Positions 52,270-60,926 of a stretch of DNA of 64,000 bases are shown in pieces. A program made the translations under genes and the position numbers. Numbering within the stretch: position 1 is the stretch's first letter; every line of letters begins with the position of its first letter. Location of the stretch: assembly GCF_001412655.1 (NCBI RefSeq), contig NZ_CP012996.1:4340001-4404000 (forward strand). The letters are read 5' to 3'. Source of the stretch: Pedobacter sp. PACM 27299 (GTDB taxonomy: Bacteria; Bacteroidota; Bacteroidia; Sphingobacteriales; Sphingobacteriaceae). Below the pieces are notes generated by a model. The model ran no database searches, was not told the origin of the DNA, and saw only the letters and a list, made by a program, of their open reading frames with translations.

Positions 52270-52866
52270 TTAAAGGATTTCTCCGTATTGAATCACGAAT
52301 TTACCACGGTTAAGTGTGGCAGTACCCTCTCCAACAATTGCTGTGAATCTTAAAGCATAATCAGGTCTGGTATCGTTTGAGCGTGCGATAATGTAAAAAT
52401 TAGGCGCTAAAGTATTGCCATTTGGCGCAACATAGCCATACCATCCATTAGCAGCAGTAAGCGCGGTAGTGCTTCTGCCGATAGAGGTCGCAGCAGTTCC
52501 AATGGTAAAAGCGTCAATTGTTGCAAATGAAACATTTTGTACATATTCCAAAGTGTAACCATTTACACCCTCTACGAAAGAGTTGTTCGTACCGGTCAAC
52601 ACTACATCGAACCTGCTATTATTTGTAGATGCTGTATCCAGGCTTGCCGACTGGCTAAGGTTCAGGTAAATAGAACCGAAGTTACCGCCTCTTGGATTTG
52701 CCCAGTGGCCATAAAGGGTATCTGAAGTTACAGGAGTTACTGCAGCGATGCCACTAGTAGATTTTAAAGACCCTGTAGGTTCGGTTCCTTCACTTTGTTT
52801 TTTACAAGAAGTTACAGCTAAAGCAATGGCAGTTACAGCAAATACGGTTTTTATAATAGTTTTCAT
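52270..52866 (-). CDS. Lipoprotein, divergent HmuY-like
   Basis: 198 residues: signal ending AVTSC followed by Lys-Lys. The stretch SRFDVVLTGTNNSFVEGVNG parallels HRWDMGLSGLYNSFVSGNNG of the HmuY-like protein at 54030-54806, and NGWYGYVAPNG and ALRFTAI sit where HmuY proteins have their GWYxY and strand motifs. So it may be a third heme-binding HmuY-type surface lipoprotein, shortened. The match is partial and I would not insist on it. Part of the minus-strand heme operon. Confidence 0.6.
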   Translation of the reverse strand: MKTIIKTVFAVTAIALAVTSCKKQSEGTEPTGSLKSTSGIAAVTPVTSDTLYGHWANPRGGNFGSIYLNLSQSASLDTASTNNSRFDVVLTGTNNSFVEGVNGYTLEYVQNVSFATIDAFTIGTAATSIGRSTTALTAANGWYGYVAPNGNTLAPNFYIIARSNDTRPDYALRFTAIVGEGTATLNRGKFVIQYGEIL

Positions 52867-53026
52867 GTTGATTTTTTTAATGATGATTTAAATTTGTTAA
52901 GGATTAATTTGAAGCGTTAATTGGTGAGATAGAAGCGTTAGTGGTCATTTAATTCATTAGCATCAGTTTTTAAGTTTAACATTAGGGATTTATAAAACCT
53001 CCTCTGTACACAAGTCGGTCGTATGT

Positions 53027-53986
53027 CTATTTAGCGGCTACCGTGAGCGATCCTAGTTTGCTCACTGATTTCCAATTTTCAAATTCAAAGGTGAATAAAG
53101 CGGTATAATCATAAGTACCTACCGGGAAATTATCCGGCACTTTCAGCGTCATTTCCGTTGCCGTAAAGCCGACGACAGGCAAGTCGTAAGCTGCTGCGTC
53201 ATTCAGTTTTACCCTGGCAGATTTCAGTCCCAGGAAAATACTGTTGAAAGCCGGGAAGGAAATCGTCGCCCCCTGTTTCACACTCTTGGAAGGCATGAGT
53301 AAATCCGGCTGGCGATGGATGATATGCAGGGGCTCTTTCATTGTCATTTCCTGATCATAGTATTTCACTTTTACCTGATAAACACCTGTATCAATAGCTG
53401 GATTAAAACTCAAACTTGCGCTCTGTGTTGGAGAAGCCAGTACCCAGGTCACCAGTGCATCATTGATAACCGTTAGCTTTCCTGTCTTTTTATGCAGCAG
53501 GTCTATTCGTAAAAGCCCTTGCCCAAAGGCGTTGAAATTCCCTATAAAATTTCCATCAGAATTTGGATAGGCGATCATTTCTCCGTTAACCAGGTTAAAC
53601 GCTGGCCAGGAAACATCCAGTTTCACCGGGTTCATCACTTTGATTTTTAGGGTATAGGTATTGGTACTTCCGTCTTTACCTTTCACCGTGTACTTTTTTT
53701 TCTGATCATAAACATCTACAGGCACCGGAACTTCTGTTAATGTTGCCCCTTCTGAGACTTTAATCTCCGGATCGATCAGCGAAAGGCCATAAACCACTGG
53801 CAAGTAAACTGTAATGGTATTATTCAGCTGATTAATGGAGCCATACATCACTGTATCCTTCAAATTGCTGACCTTATATTCTAATATTTTATTTTGTGGA
53901 ACAGGATCTAAACCAATCGACTTTTTACAGGCAGTAAGACCAATAAATGCAGCGATCAGTAGAAAGTAAGCGTAATGTTGTTTCAT
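53027..53986 (-). CDS. Hypothetical lipoprotein with Ig-like (DUF5018/TIG-type) domains
   Basis: About 319 residues from the ATG at 53986, chosen because it gives a lipoprotein signal (MKQHYAYFLLIAAFIGLTAC, then Lys-Lys); an ATG at 54079 would add 31 residues overlapping the HmuY gene. N-terminal domain has EIKVSEGATLTEVPVPV and KYTVKGKDGSTNTYTLKI, like Bacteroidota Ig-like repeats; the rest has two more beta-rich units ending in SKLGSLTVAAK. Probably surface-exposed and binding to something, perhaps heme-protein; no specific ligand is visible. Confidence 0.75.
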   Translation of the reverse strand: MKQHYAYFLLIAAFIGLTACKKSIGLDPVPQNKILEYKVSNLKDTVMYGSINQLNNTITVYLPVVYGLSLIDPEIKVSEGATLTEVPVPVDVYDQKKKYTVKGKDGSTNTYTLKIKVMNPVKLDVSWPAFNLVNGEMIAYPNSDGNFIGNFNAFGQGLLRIDLLHKKTGKLTVINDALVTWVLASPTQSASLSFNPAIDTGVYQVKVKYYDQEMTMKEPLHIIHRQPDLLMPSKSVKQGATISFPAFNSIFLGLKSARVKLNDAAAYDLPVVGFTATEMTLKVPDNFPVGTYDYTALFTFEFENWKSVSKLGSLTVAAK

Positions 53987-54029
53987 ATCAATTGAGTGTC
54001 GTATTAAATTTTTAATAAGGGTTATTGTA

Positions 54030-54806
54030 TTATTTAACTTCGAATTTGGTGCTGCCTTTCGGAACCAATACGTACTCAAAACTGAAGTACATGTGTGGTG
54101 TATTTCTAAACCACAGCTCCGGACTATAGGTGTCTTTATAGCAGCTGATCATTTTGATCTTGGCATAATTCCCTCTGGAGGTACGGACAATCAGCGTTCT
54201 TGCCGGCGCTGTATTTCCATTTACCATTTTAATTGGATTACCCAGCGCATAAGCAACGTGCGATTTTTCAAAGCTTTTATCCCCAATGATTCCACCTCCG
54301 AAATCATAGATATACCAGCCTATTCCTTCGCCAAAATCACCCAGATTATCTGTTCCGATCGCCCCGGCGCCCGTTTTAAACTCAGAATCTGCAGGAATAT
54401 CAACCACCTCATTAAAAGGCTTTACAACGATCATTACCCCACCCTTCCCTGGACCTCCGGAGCCGAAATTGGTTGTATTATCTCCGTTATTTCCGGACAC
54501 AAAACTGTTGTACAAACCACTTAATCCCATGTCCCAGCGATGGGTTTTGGCCATATTCAAAGGCACTTCCTGTTTATCCTCCAGGCTAAAATAAACCGCC
54601 TTTTTAGGCACTGTGGGGTTATTATCGTCGGTTTCCGCAGCCAGATTATCTACCCGCTGAATTTTATAAAAGGCTACTGTACCTGGCTCTATAACCGGTT
54701 CTGTAGTCCCTGGATCATCATCTTTCGAACAAGCACTGACCATCGTGACCATCAAGCCTATCATCAGCAGGCAGCTATGTTTTTTGAAGTAGTTAAGCAT
54801 ATTCAT
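54030..54806 (-). CDS. hmuY: HmuY family heme-binding lipoprotein (copy 1)
   Basis: 258 residues: signal ending MVSAC followed by Ser-Lys. HmuY-type surface protein that captures heme and hands it to the HmuR receptor. HmuY phrases: KTHRWDMGLSGLYNSFVSG, FGSGGPGKGGVMIVVKPFNEV, GIGWYIYDFGGG and RTLIVRTSRGNYAKIKMISCY, ending in FSFEYVLVPKGS. The heme ligands of P. gingivalis HmuY are two His that I cannot align here by eye. It is 18 bp downstream of another hmuY-like gene. Confidence 0.87.
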   Translation of the reverse strand: MNMLNYFKKHSCLLMIGLMVTMVSACSKDDDPGTTEPVIEPGTVAFYKIQRVDNLAAETDDNNPTVPKKAVYFSLEDKQEVPLNMAKTHRWDMGLSGLYNSFVSGNNGDNTTNFGSGGPGKGGVMIVVKPFNEVVDIPADSEFKTGAGAIGTDNLGDFGEGIGWYIYDFGGGIIGDKSFEKSHVAYALGNPIKMVNGNTAPARTLIVRTSRGNYAKIKMISCYKDTYSPELWFRNTPHMYFSFEYVLVPKGSTKFEVK

Positions 54807-54824
54807 TTATGTAGCTTTAAAAGG

Positions 54825-55484
54825 TTAATCTTTGGTGGATAGGTTTCTGCTGCCATCGCTCTGCAGGAAATAGCGGAAAGTAAAATAAGGTGCCGGCCAG
54901 CTCAGATCACTCACCACTTTCGGCGCTCCTTTGTACATACTGATCAGTTCCAGCTTTGCAAATTTTCCATCTGCAGTTCGAATCACAAACGTTCTGTTTT
55001 TTACGGGAACCGCGATATGCGTGTTCATCTCATAGAAAAACCAGCCGTTGCCATTGCCAACATCGATACCGGTGCTGCTGATTCCATTTGCACTAAACTC
55101 CGCATCTGAGGGGGCAGTTTTCAATTGATCATAGGCCTGATTAACAACTATCATCGCTCCTTTACCTGGGCCACCAAAACCCAGACTATTGGCATCAGCA
55201 CCATTATTGATAGACACATAAGAATTGTATTCTCTGGCAAATGCCAGGTCCCAGGCAACAGTTAATTTTTCAGTGGCAGGTACTTTCGCTCCAGTTTTAA
55301 TGCTGAAATAAAAAGGCTCGAAAGGCTTCCCGCTGCCTACGGTATTGCCTACATCACCAGGGAGGTCCTTAATTACGGCGCTTTTTCCGTCTTCCAGTTC
55401 AGGCTTATTTTCCTTCTTCGTGCAGGAAGCCAGTGTCAGGATGCTGAGCAATACCAGGAATGCCGATTTTAAACTTTTGTTCAT
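54825..55484 (-). CDS. HmuY family heme-binding lipoprotein (copy 2)
   Basis: About 219 residues from the ATG at 55484 (MNKSLKSAFL...), which leads into the lipoprotein signal LTLASC followed by Thr-Lys-Lys; an ATG at 55562 would overlap hmuR. HmuY-type phrases: VAWDLAFAREYNSYVSINNG, LGFGGPGKGAMIVVNQAYDQL, GNGWFFYEMN, RTFVIRTADGKFAKLELISMYKG, ending in PYFTFRYFLQ. The GGPGKG loop is shared with copy 1. Follows hmuR, so both are likely made together for heme capture at the cell surface. Confidence 0.87.
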   Translation of the reverse strand: MNKSLKSAFLVLLSILTLASCTKKENKPELEDGKSAVIKDLPGDVGNTVGSGKPFEPFYFSIKTGAKVPATEKLTVAWDLAFAREYNSYVSINNGADANSLGFGGPGKGAMIVVNQAYDQLKTAPSDAEFSANGISSTGIDVGNGNGWFFYEMNTHIAVPVKNRTFVIRTADGKFAKLELISMYKGAPKVVSDLSWPAPYFTFRYFLQSDGSRNLSTKD

Positions 55485-55527
55485 GTGGTTATTGTTGATG
55501 CGTTTATATATTTTTTCGTTGTTGATG

Positions 55528-57891
55528 TTAACCTTTAAAAAACCTCCAGCTAATTCCGGCAATAATTGCCCTTCCCTGCTGTGAGGGCATCAGCTGATCC
55601 CGGTAATCCATCAGGTTATCGACAGTCAGCTGCAGTTGTAAATGTTTGCGATAAAAACTTTTTTGCAGGGCCGCGTTGAATAAGAAATAACTGGGCACAT
55701 ACGTATCATAAGGATCGATAAACAGGTTGGCACTATTGGCTTCTGTGAAGCCATATTTACTGCGGTAATTGATACGAAAAGAACCCGTAATTCCAGAGGG
55801 CACATGCTCATAGCTTGCCCTGATATTGGCCATGTGTCTGGACCTGTTGGCCATCCCAAAATAATCTGATCTTTTAGAGCGTCTCGGTGGATTTACGCCA
55901 TCATAAACCTGGGCATACAAACCGGTACCATTTTTTATAGCTTCAACAATACCTAGATCGACTGCATATAACAACTGGTAACCGGCGGAGAGACTAAGTT
56001 CTTTTGTCGCTTTCCAGCTCATTCCAATTTCCGTTCCGGCGGTATAAGCTTTGGCTACATTGATATAAGAAAATACCTGCTGCTGGTTTGTTTTTATCGC
56101 TACCGGCTCGGCACTAATGAAATTCCTCATATCGTTATAGAAAACATTAACATCGAGTTTGATTGAGGAAATCGGTTGATAAGCGAATCCTCCGCTATAA
56201 GAAACCGACCTTTCCGGCCTCAGCGTACCGATTTGATTGGCAATAGGGAAAATGCTCATGATCTGTCCGGCTTCCTTTAGCAGTTGGATTTCCCGCCAAA
56301 ACTCTTCTGCGCCAAACACGGTATAACCGGTTTGCACATTGGTAAACACCATGTACAGTTGCTGGAAACTCGGGGTTTTGAAACCTGTACCTATCGATGC
56401 CCTTAGTGTCAGTTTATCAAATGGCTGGTAGCGCAAACCTACACTTGGGTTTAATTTAGAGCCATATTTATCATGGTAATCAAAACGCGCACCAGCAGTC
56501 ATGTTGAGGCTGGAGGATAAGCTCCAGTCTGCCTGCCCATAAGCAAAGTAATTGCTCATGTTCTTTTTGCCACGGTAATAGGAATTGTCTAAAATTTCAA
56601 AGGCTGCACCCAGACCACCGGTTATATTTAGCGTTTCAAAAAACTGATGACTGCCTTGCGTTTCCAACCGGTGCAGAAATTGTTTAAACCGACTTCCCGG
56701 AATGAGGGTATTGGTATTTAAATCGGTCACATCCTGCGCAGTTTGATACCTCGTCAGGTAATATTGCGTTCTCCATTTAGTCCCATTTCTGAAGTTATTG
56801 TTCAAGGAAAGCGAAGCATTCAAATCATGCTCATCTAAAATATCTTTGCTGGGAGAAACCCCATAAGAAATATCATTCACTGAATGTCTATTGGCATACC
56901 GGCCGTTAAAACTCAGGCTGCTGATCTCATTTAAAAGGTAACGCCCACGGCTCTGGAAGGAATAGCTATCAAAAGGAGGTGCCGTTTTGCCCTCTTCCAG
57001 GTAAGGATTTGAGTTAAAACCGTCCGTGCGGTAATAATTCCCCGATACGTAAACTGATCCTTTTTTGCCGGCAAAAGGTGTTTCTCCTTCCAGCGTAGCA
57101 TCCAGCATGTTAAAACTGCCATAGCGGATTGCGGCCAACCCCTGTGGCTGTGTAATATTTTTACGCGTCACGATGTTAACCACCCCTGCCAGGGCTTCAC
57201 TGCCAAACAAACAGGAAGAAGCACCTTTAATGATTTCGATTCTCTCGATATCCGATACCGTTACTCTGGAAAGATCGAAATTACCACTGTTTCGACCCAC
57301 CATCGGCTGCCCATCAATCATGATCATCGTGTACCCACTGTCGAAACCCTGCATCTGCAGGCCTACCGCCCTATTTCCAGCACCAATATCACTCACGATC
57401 GCCAATCCCGTTTGTTCTTTTAAAACTTCGTCCAGTCTGCGACTTCCCATTTGCTCAATTTCTTTTCTGGTGATCACCGTGCTGGGCATGGTAGTACGGG
57501 TCATGTCAATAAAATTATCTGGATTGCCATGTACACCATTCACGCTGACTTCCTTTAGAGATTCGTTTTTGCGAAACAGCCTGATCGTAATCGTGTTCTT
57601 TTGGCCTGATAAAACTTCTACTTCCTGCGTGTAAGTTTGAAAACCTATTGCCGAAATACGAAGTGAATAAGTGCCTGGATACAACTGATCCATCTGGAAA
57701 TTTCCTTTAGCGTCTGTTAAAGCACGTTTCCTATCGGGCTCTAAGGCTACAGTTATTCCGGAAAGCGCCTTATTAGCGTCGTCATAGACGATCCCTGTCA
57801 GCCTTCCTTTAATGTCCTTTGCAAAACCAGCATTGGTCAGGAAGATCAGTAACAGTAATAAGTAATTTTTTCCAGCACTAAGAGAGATCAT
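55528..57891 (-). CDS. hmuR: TonB-dependent heme receptor, HmuR-like
   Basis: 787 residues: signal peptide (to AGFA), a carboxypeptidase-regulatory-like domain (RLTGIVYDDANKALSGITVAL, about 28-110), a plug (RTTMPSTVITRKEIEQMG, SDIGAGNRAVGLQMQGFDSGYTMIMIDGQP) and a barrel ending in GISWRFFKG. TonB-dependent transporter; the adjacent HmuY genes and the divergent hmuTUV identify heme as the likely substrate. First gene of the minus-strand heme operon. A candidate promoter and a dyad lie just upstream (57904-57966). Confidence 0.93.
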   Translation of the reverse strand: MISLSAGKNYLLLLLIFLTNAGFAKDIKGRLTGIVYDDANKALSGITVALEPDRKRALTDAKGNFQMDQLYPGTYSLRISAIGFQTYTQEVEVLSGQKNTITIRLFRKNESLKEVSVNGVHGNPDNFIDMTRTTMPSTVITRKEIEQMGSRRLDEVLKEQTGLAIVSDIGAGNRAVGLQMQGFDSGYTMIMIDGQPMVGRNSGNFDLSRVTVSDIERIEIIKGASSCLFGSEALAGVVNIVTRKNITQPQGLAAIRYGSFNMLDATLEGETPFAGKKGSVYVSGNYYRTDGFNSNPYLEEGKTAPPFDSYSFQSRGRYLLNEISSLSFNGRYANRHSVNDISYGVSPSKDILDEHDLNASLSLNNNFRNGTKWRTQYYLTRYQTAQDVTDLNTNTLIPGSRFKQFLHRLETQGSHQFFETLNITGGLGAAFEILDNSYYRGKKNMSNYFAYGQADWSLSSSLNMTAGARFDYHDKYGSKLNPSVGLRYQPFDKLTLRASIGTGFKTPSFQQLYMVFTNVQTGYTVFGAEEFWREIQLLKEAGQIMSIFPIANQIGTLRPERSVSYSGGFAYQPISSIKLDVNVFYNDMRNFISAEPVAIKTNQQQVFSYINVAKAYTAGTEIGMSWKATKELSLSAGYQLLYAVDLGIVEAIKNGTGLYAQVYDGVNPPRRSKRSDYFGMANRSRHMANIRASYEHVPSGITGSFRINYRSKYGFTEANSANLFIDPYDTYVPSYFLFNAALQKSFYRKHLQLQLTVDNLMDYRDQLMPSQQGRAIIAGISWRFFKG

Positions 57892-57903
57892 TTATGTTCA
57901 GTA

Positions 57904-57926
57904 TTATTTTTAATCAGTCTAAATAA
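57904..57926. promoter_or_regulatory. Dyad operator candidate 1 at the hmuR start
   Basis: Arms TTATTTTTA and TCTAAATAA around the core ATCAG: nine-base arms, five-base core, seven of nine arm positions complementary. It lies between the -7 element and the hmuR ATG, where a bound repressor would block transcription. The same core and layout recur at 58180-58202. Confidence 0.55.
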
Positions 57927-57932
57927 AGTAGG

Positions 57933-57966
57933 CAAATATGCTTACATTTACCAATATGTTAGCAAC
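57933..57966 (-). promoter_or_regulatory. hmuR promoter candidate
   Basis: On the minus strand GTTG (57963-57966), a 22-nt spacer and CATATTTG (57933-57940), one base off the -7 consensus TAnnTTTG. It would start transcription near 57926, inside dyad 1. Confidence 0.45.
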
Positions 57967-58179
57967 GCAAAAGGGATTATTTTTAACCTTTTCGGGATAA
58001 TATTTACGGAATCGGGATAAATTATAGACAGAATTAACCGGAATAACCTCAAAATGAGAGGTGATGAAAAAGACACAACATACTAAAAATCAATAATTTG
58101 GATTACAAACCCACTTTACAACAAGCGCCATCAGGCCTATAAAACTGTAATGAACCCAATACCGACAATCGTAAATTAT

Positions 58180-58202
58180 TTATTTGGAATCAGTATAATT
58201 AA
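58180..58202. promoter_or_regulatory. Dyad operator candidate 2 in the hmuT promoter
   Basis: Arms TTATTTGGA and TATAATTAA around the core ATCAG; 19 of 23 bases equal dyad 1 in the same orientation. It covers the -33 element and most of the spacer of the hmuT promoter, a place where a repressor would block polymerase. Confidence 0.55.
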
Positions 58203-58213
58203 GTATTCCTTTG
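58183..58213 (+). promoter_or_regulatory. hmuT promoter candidate
   Basis: TTTG (58183-58186), a 19-nt spacer and TTCCTTTG (58206-58213), one base off the Bacteroidota -7 consensus TAnnTTTG with the ideal spacing. Transcription would start near 58220, giving a leader of about 25 nt. Confidence 0.6.
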
Positions 58214-58244
58214 CACCGTAATCAAGCCCATACCCTTTTTAAAA

Positions 58245-59075
58245 ATGACCAAAACACTTCATTCTACACTATTGCTGCTCCTATGTTATGTCTGTTCTTT
58301 TGCGACGGCTCCTCAGCGAATCCTCACTTTAAGCGGCGCCATCACAGAAACTGTAGATGCTTTAGGTTTAGGAAATCAAATTGTAGCCGTAGATGTAACG
58401 AGCATCTACCCTGCTTATGCAGCCAAATTACCTAGAGTAAGTCAAAACAGGGTTTTATCTGCGGAAGGGATCATTTCCTTTTCCCCAGACCTGGTGATTG
58501 CGCCAGAAGGAGACATTTCGAAAGCAATTGCGTATCAGTTAAAATCAGCAGATATTCAGGTGCTCAGCATCAAGCAGGAATTTTCGCCAAACGGCAGCAT
58601 AAAATTCATCAGAGCAGTTGCAGCAGCAGTCGGACAAAGCCCAAAAGGCGAAGTTTTAGTCAAACAGCTTTCTTCAAATTTACAGCAGACCCTGGCCGAC
58701 ATCAGTAAAAACCCGAAGCATCCAAAAGTACTTTTTGTGTATGCACGTGGTACTGGCGTAATGATGGTAGCCGGTAAAAACACCAATATGGATGCGATGA
58801 TCAGCCTTGCTGGTGGAAAAAATGCGGCACAGGGCTTTTCTAATTACAAGCCTTATACTACAGAAGCGCTGGTGAACGCGAATCCAGACCTGATTTTGAT
58901 GTTTGATTTCGGATATAAAAGCCTTGGAGGAATCAACAGTATTTTAAAAATGCCTGGTGTATCGCTCACCAATGCTGGAAAAAACAAAAGAATAGTGCAG
59001 ATGGACGGGGAATTGTTAACAGGTTTTACGGTAAGATTGCCACAGGCCATCAAAGAATTAAACAGTAAATGGTAA
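58245..59075 (+). CDS. hmuT: Heme ABC transporter substrate-binding protein, HmuT-like
   Basis: 276 residues: signal peptide to CSFATA, then a type III periplasmic binding fold (RILTLSGAITETVDALGLGNQIVAVDVTS, LIAPEGD-like LVIAPEGDISKAIAYQL). HmuT family phrases: VYARGTGVMMVAGKNTNMDAMISLAGGKNA and GELLTGFTVRLPQAI. Binds heme in the periplasm and gives it to HmuUV. First gene of the plus-strand operon; its last seven bases overlap hmuU. Confidence 0.93.
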   Translation: MTKTLHSTLLLLLCYVCSFATAPQRILTLSGAITETVDALGLGNQIVAVDVTSIYPAYAAKLPRVSQNRVLSAEGIISFSPDLVIAPEGDISKAIAYQLKSADIQVLSIKQEFSPNGSIKFIRAVAAAVGQSPKGEVLVKQLSSNLQQTLADISKNPKHPKVLFVYARGTGVMMVAGKNTNMDAMISLAGGKNAAQGFSNYKPYTTEALVNANPDLILMFDFGYKSLGGINSILKMPGVSLTNAGKNKRIVQMDGELLTGFTVRLPQAIKELNSKW

Positions 59076-60115
59076 TCAGAAAAGCAAGCTTATATATTGC
59101 GCTAACTCTTGCCTTGCTGCTTGCCGCCGCCTTTTCATTGGGATTAGGAGCCGTTAAGATCCCGGTAACTGATGTAATGGTTATTCTGGTTAAAAAACTA
59201 GGATTTTTCAGCGAATACACAATTTCCATACAGCATGAGGGCGTCATGAATATTGTACGCCTGCCAAGGGTATTGCTGGGAATCCTGGTCGGCGCTGCAT
59301 TGGGCATCTCCGGTGCCGCTGTACAAGGTATTTTCCGTAATCCACTTGCAGAACCCGGATTGATTGGAATTTCGGCCGGCGCTTCCTTAATGGCAGTGAT
59401 CGTGATCGTCTTAGAAATGGCGCTATTTGCCGGATTGAGCAATTTACTCGGTTATTATTTACTGGCATTTGGTGCTTTCGTAGGCGCAGGAATTGCGGCA
59501 ATGGTGGTGTATCAAATTTCCCGTACAGATGGGAAATCAAATGTGGCCACGATGCTGCTGGCAGGCATTGCCATCAATGCTTTAGCCGGTGCATTAACAG
59601 GGCTGATTACTTATATGGCAGACGATCAGCAATTGCGAAACATCACCTTTTGGATGCTGGGAAGCCTGGCTGGAGCCACCTGGGAGACTGTAATTGCCAT
59701 TCTTCCTTTTGTGCTGCTGCCGGTTTTCATCCTTCCTTATATGGGAAAAGCGCTCAATGCTTTTGCTTTAGGAGAGACGCAGGCCAACCAAATTGGATTG
59801 CGGGTAAACCGGATTAAGCGTAATGTGGTGATTCTTTCTACCCTCGCCGTTGGCGCCTCAGTAGCCGTATCTGGGATCATTGGATTTGTCGGCTTGCTGG
59901 TACCGCATACGATCAGACTCCTGATTGGTGTCGACAATAAATATGTGCTGCCTGCATCTGCATTGATGGGTGCTTTAATGCTGACCTTAGCTGATATGCT
60001 TTGCAGGACGATCATTGCCCCCATTGAGTTACCAATCGGTGTCATCACCGCCTTATTAGGTACGCCGCTCTTCCTTTATATATTAATTAAAGATAAAAAG
60101 AAACTGATTTTATAA
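59069..60115 (+). CDS. hmuU: Heme ABC transporter permease (FecCD family)
   Basis: 348 residues, about ten membrane helices. FecCD hallmarks: RLPRVLLGILVGAALGISGAAVQGIFRNPLAEPGLIGISAGA and VSGIIGFVGLLVPHTIRLLIG, and ALLGTPLFLYIL near the end. Inner-membrane channel for heme with HmuV as motor. It overlaps hmuT by seven bases and its stop codon touches the hmuV ATG. Confidence 0.96.
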   Translation: MVIRKASLYIALTLALLLAAAFSLGLGAVKIPVTDVMVILVKKLGFFSEYTISIQHEGVMNIVRLPRVLLGILVGAALGISGAAVQGIFRNPLAEPGLIGISAGASLMAVIVIVLEMALFAGLSNLLGYYLLAFGAFVGAGIAAMVVYQISRTDGKSNVATMLLAGIAINALAGALTGLITYMADDQQLRNITFWMLGSLAGATWETVIAILPFVLLPVFILPYMGKALNAFALGETQANQIGLRVNRIKRNVVILSTLAVGASVAVSGIIGFVGLLVPHTIRLLIGVDNKYVLPASALMGALMLTLADMLCRTIIAPIELPIGVITALLGTPLFLYILIKDKKKLIL

Positions 60116-60913
60116 ATGTTAATCGCAGACCACATCAGTTACGAAGCAGGAAAAAGAACGCTGGTTAAAGAAATTTCTTTTAGCCTGCGCCCGGGCGAGA
60201 TGCTCGTGATCCTGGGTGCCAATGGTGCCGGAAAATCGACGCTGCTACGACTGTTGAGTGGAGAAAGAAAACCTTCCAATGGAAGTATCCATTTACATGG
60301 AAAATCGATCTCCAGCTACTCATCACCAGAACTCGCCTTAAAAAGAGCCGTACTAAATCAACAAAATATCATAAATATGGCCTTTATGGCACAAGAAATT
60401 GTCATGATGGGACGTTATCCTCATTACCAGAACCACCCAAGTCCAAAAGATAAGGAAATCTGTGATGAAGTGATGAAATTAACCGGTATCAGTCAGCTTG
60501 CAGAACGTTCTTACCTCAGTCTTTCCGGGGGAGAACAACAAAGAGTACAATTATCCAGAATTCTGGTGCAGATATGGAATGTTCCCAATGCTTTGCTCCT
60601 ATTGGATGAGCCGGTATCTGGATTAGACCTGCAATACCAGCAGCAAACGCTAGCCATTGCCCAAGCATTAGCCCGTAAAGGTTTTATGGTAATCGGGATT
60701 CTCCATGACCTTAACCTGGCGGCACAGTATGCAGACCGGATTCTAATGCTTAAAAACGGCAGAAAATGGTATGATGGCACCGCCTCCGAAGTCTTGAACA
60801 CTAAGAATATCTATGAGGTATTTGAAATCGATGCCGATGTCTTTACCAATCCAAAAACACTAAAACCCTTTTTTATCCCTAAAAATACAAACGTACAAAT
60901 CAATTCATTTTAA
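60116..60913 (+). CDS. hmuV: Heme ABC transporter ATP-binding protein
   Basis: 265 residues. ABC motifs: Walker A GANGAGKSTLLRLLSG, Q-loop region, signature YLSLSGGEQQRVQLSRIL, Walker B ALLLLDEPVSGLD and switch His in GILHDLNLAAQYAD. The HmuV type is shown by DADVFTNPKTLKPFFIP near the C-terminus. Drives heme import with HmuU; gene starts directly after the hmuU stop. Confidence 0.96.
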   Translation: MLIADHISYEAGKRTLVKEISFSLRPGEMLVILGANGAGKSTLLRLLSGERKPSNGSIHLHGKSISSYSSPELALKRAVLNQQNIINMAFMAQEIVMMGRYPHYQNHPSPKDKEICDEVMKLTGISQLAERSYLSLSGGEQQRVQLSRILVQIWNVPNALLLLDEPVSGLDLQYQQQTLAIAQALARKGFMVIGILHDLNLAAQYADRILMLKNGRKWYDGTASEVLNTKNIYEVFEIDADVFTNPKTLKPFFIPKNTNVQINSF

Positions 60914-60926
60914 CCCAACACCCTTT

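Larger units (their letters stand above)
57892..58244. other. 353-bp divergent promoter region between hmuR and hmuT
   Basis: Holds no gene. It carries promoter-like elements pointing both ways and two matching 23-bp dyads (57904-57926 and 58180-58202), described separately. The middle (about 57970-58170) is A/T-rich without clear features. Confidence 0.75.
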
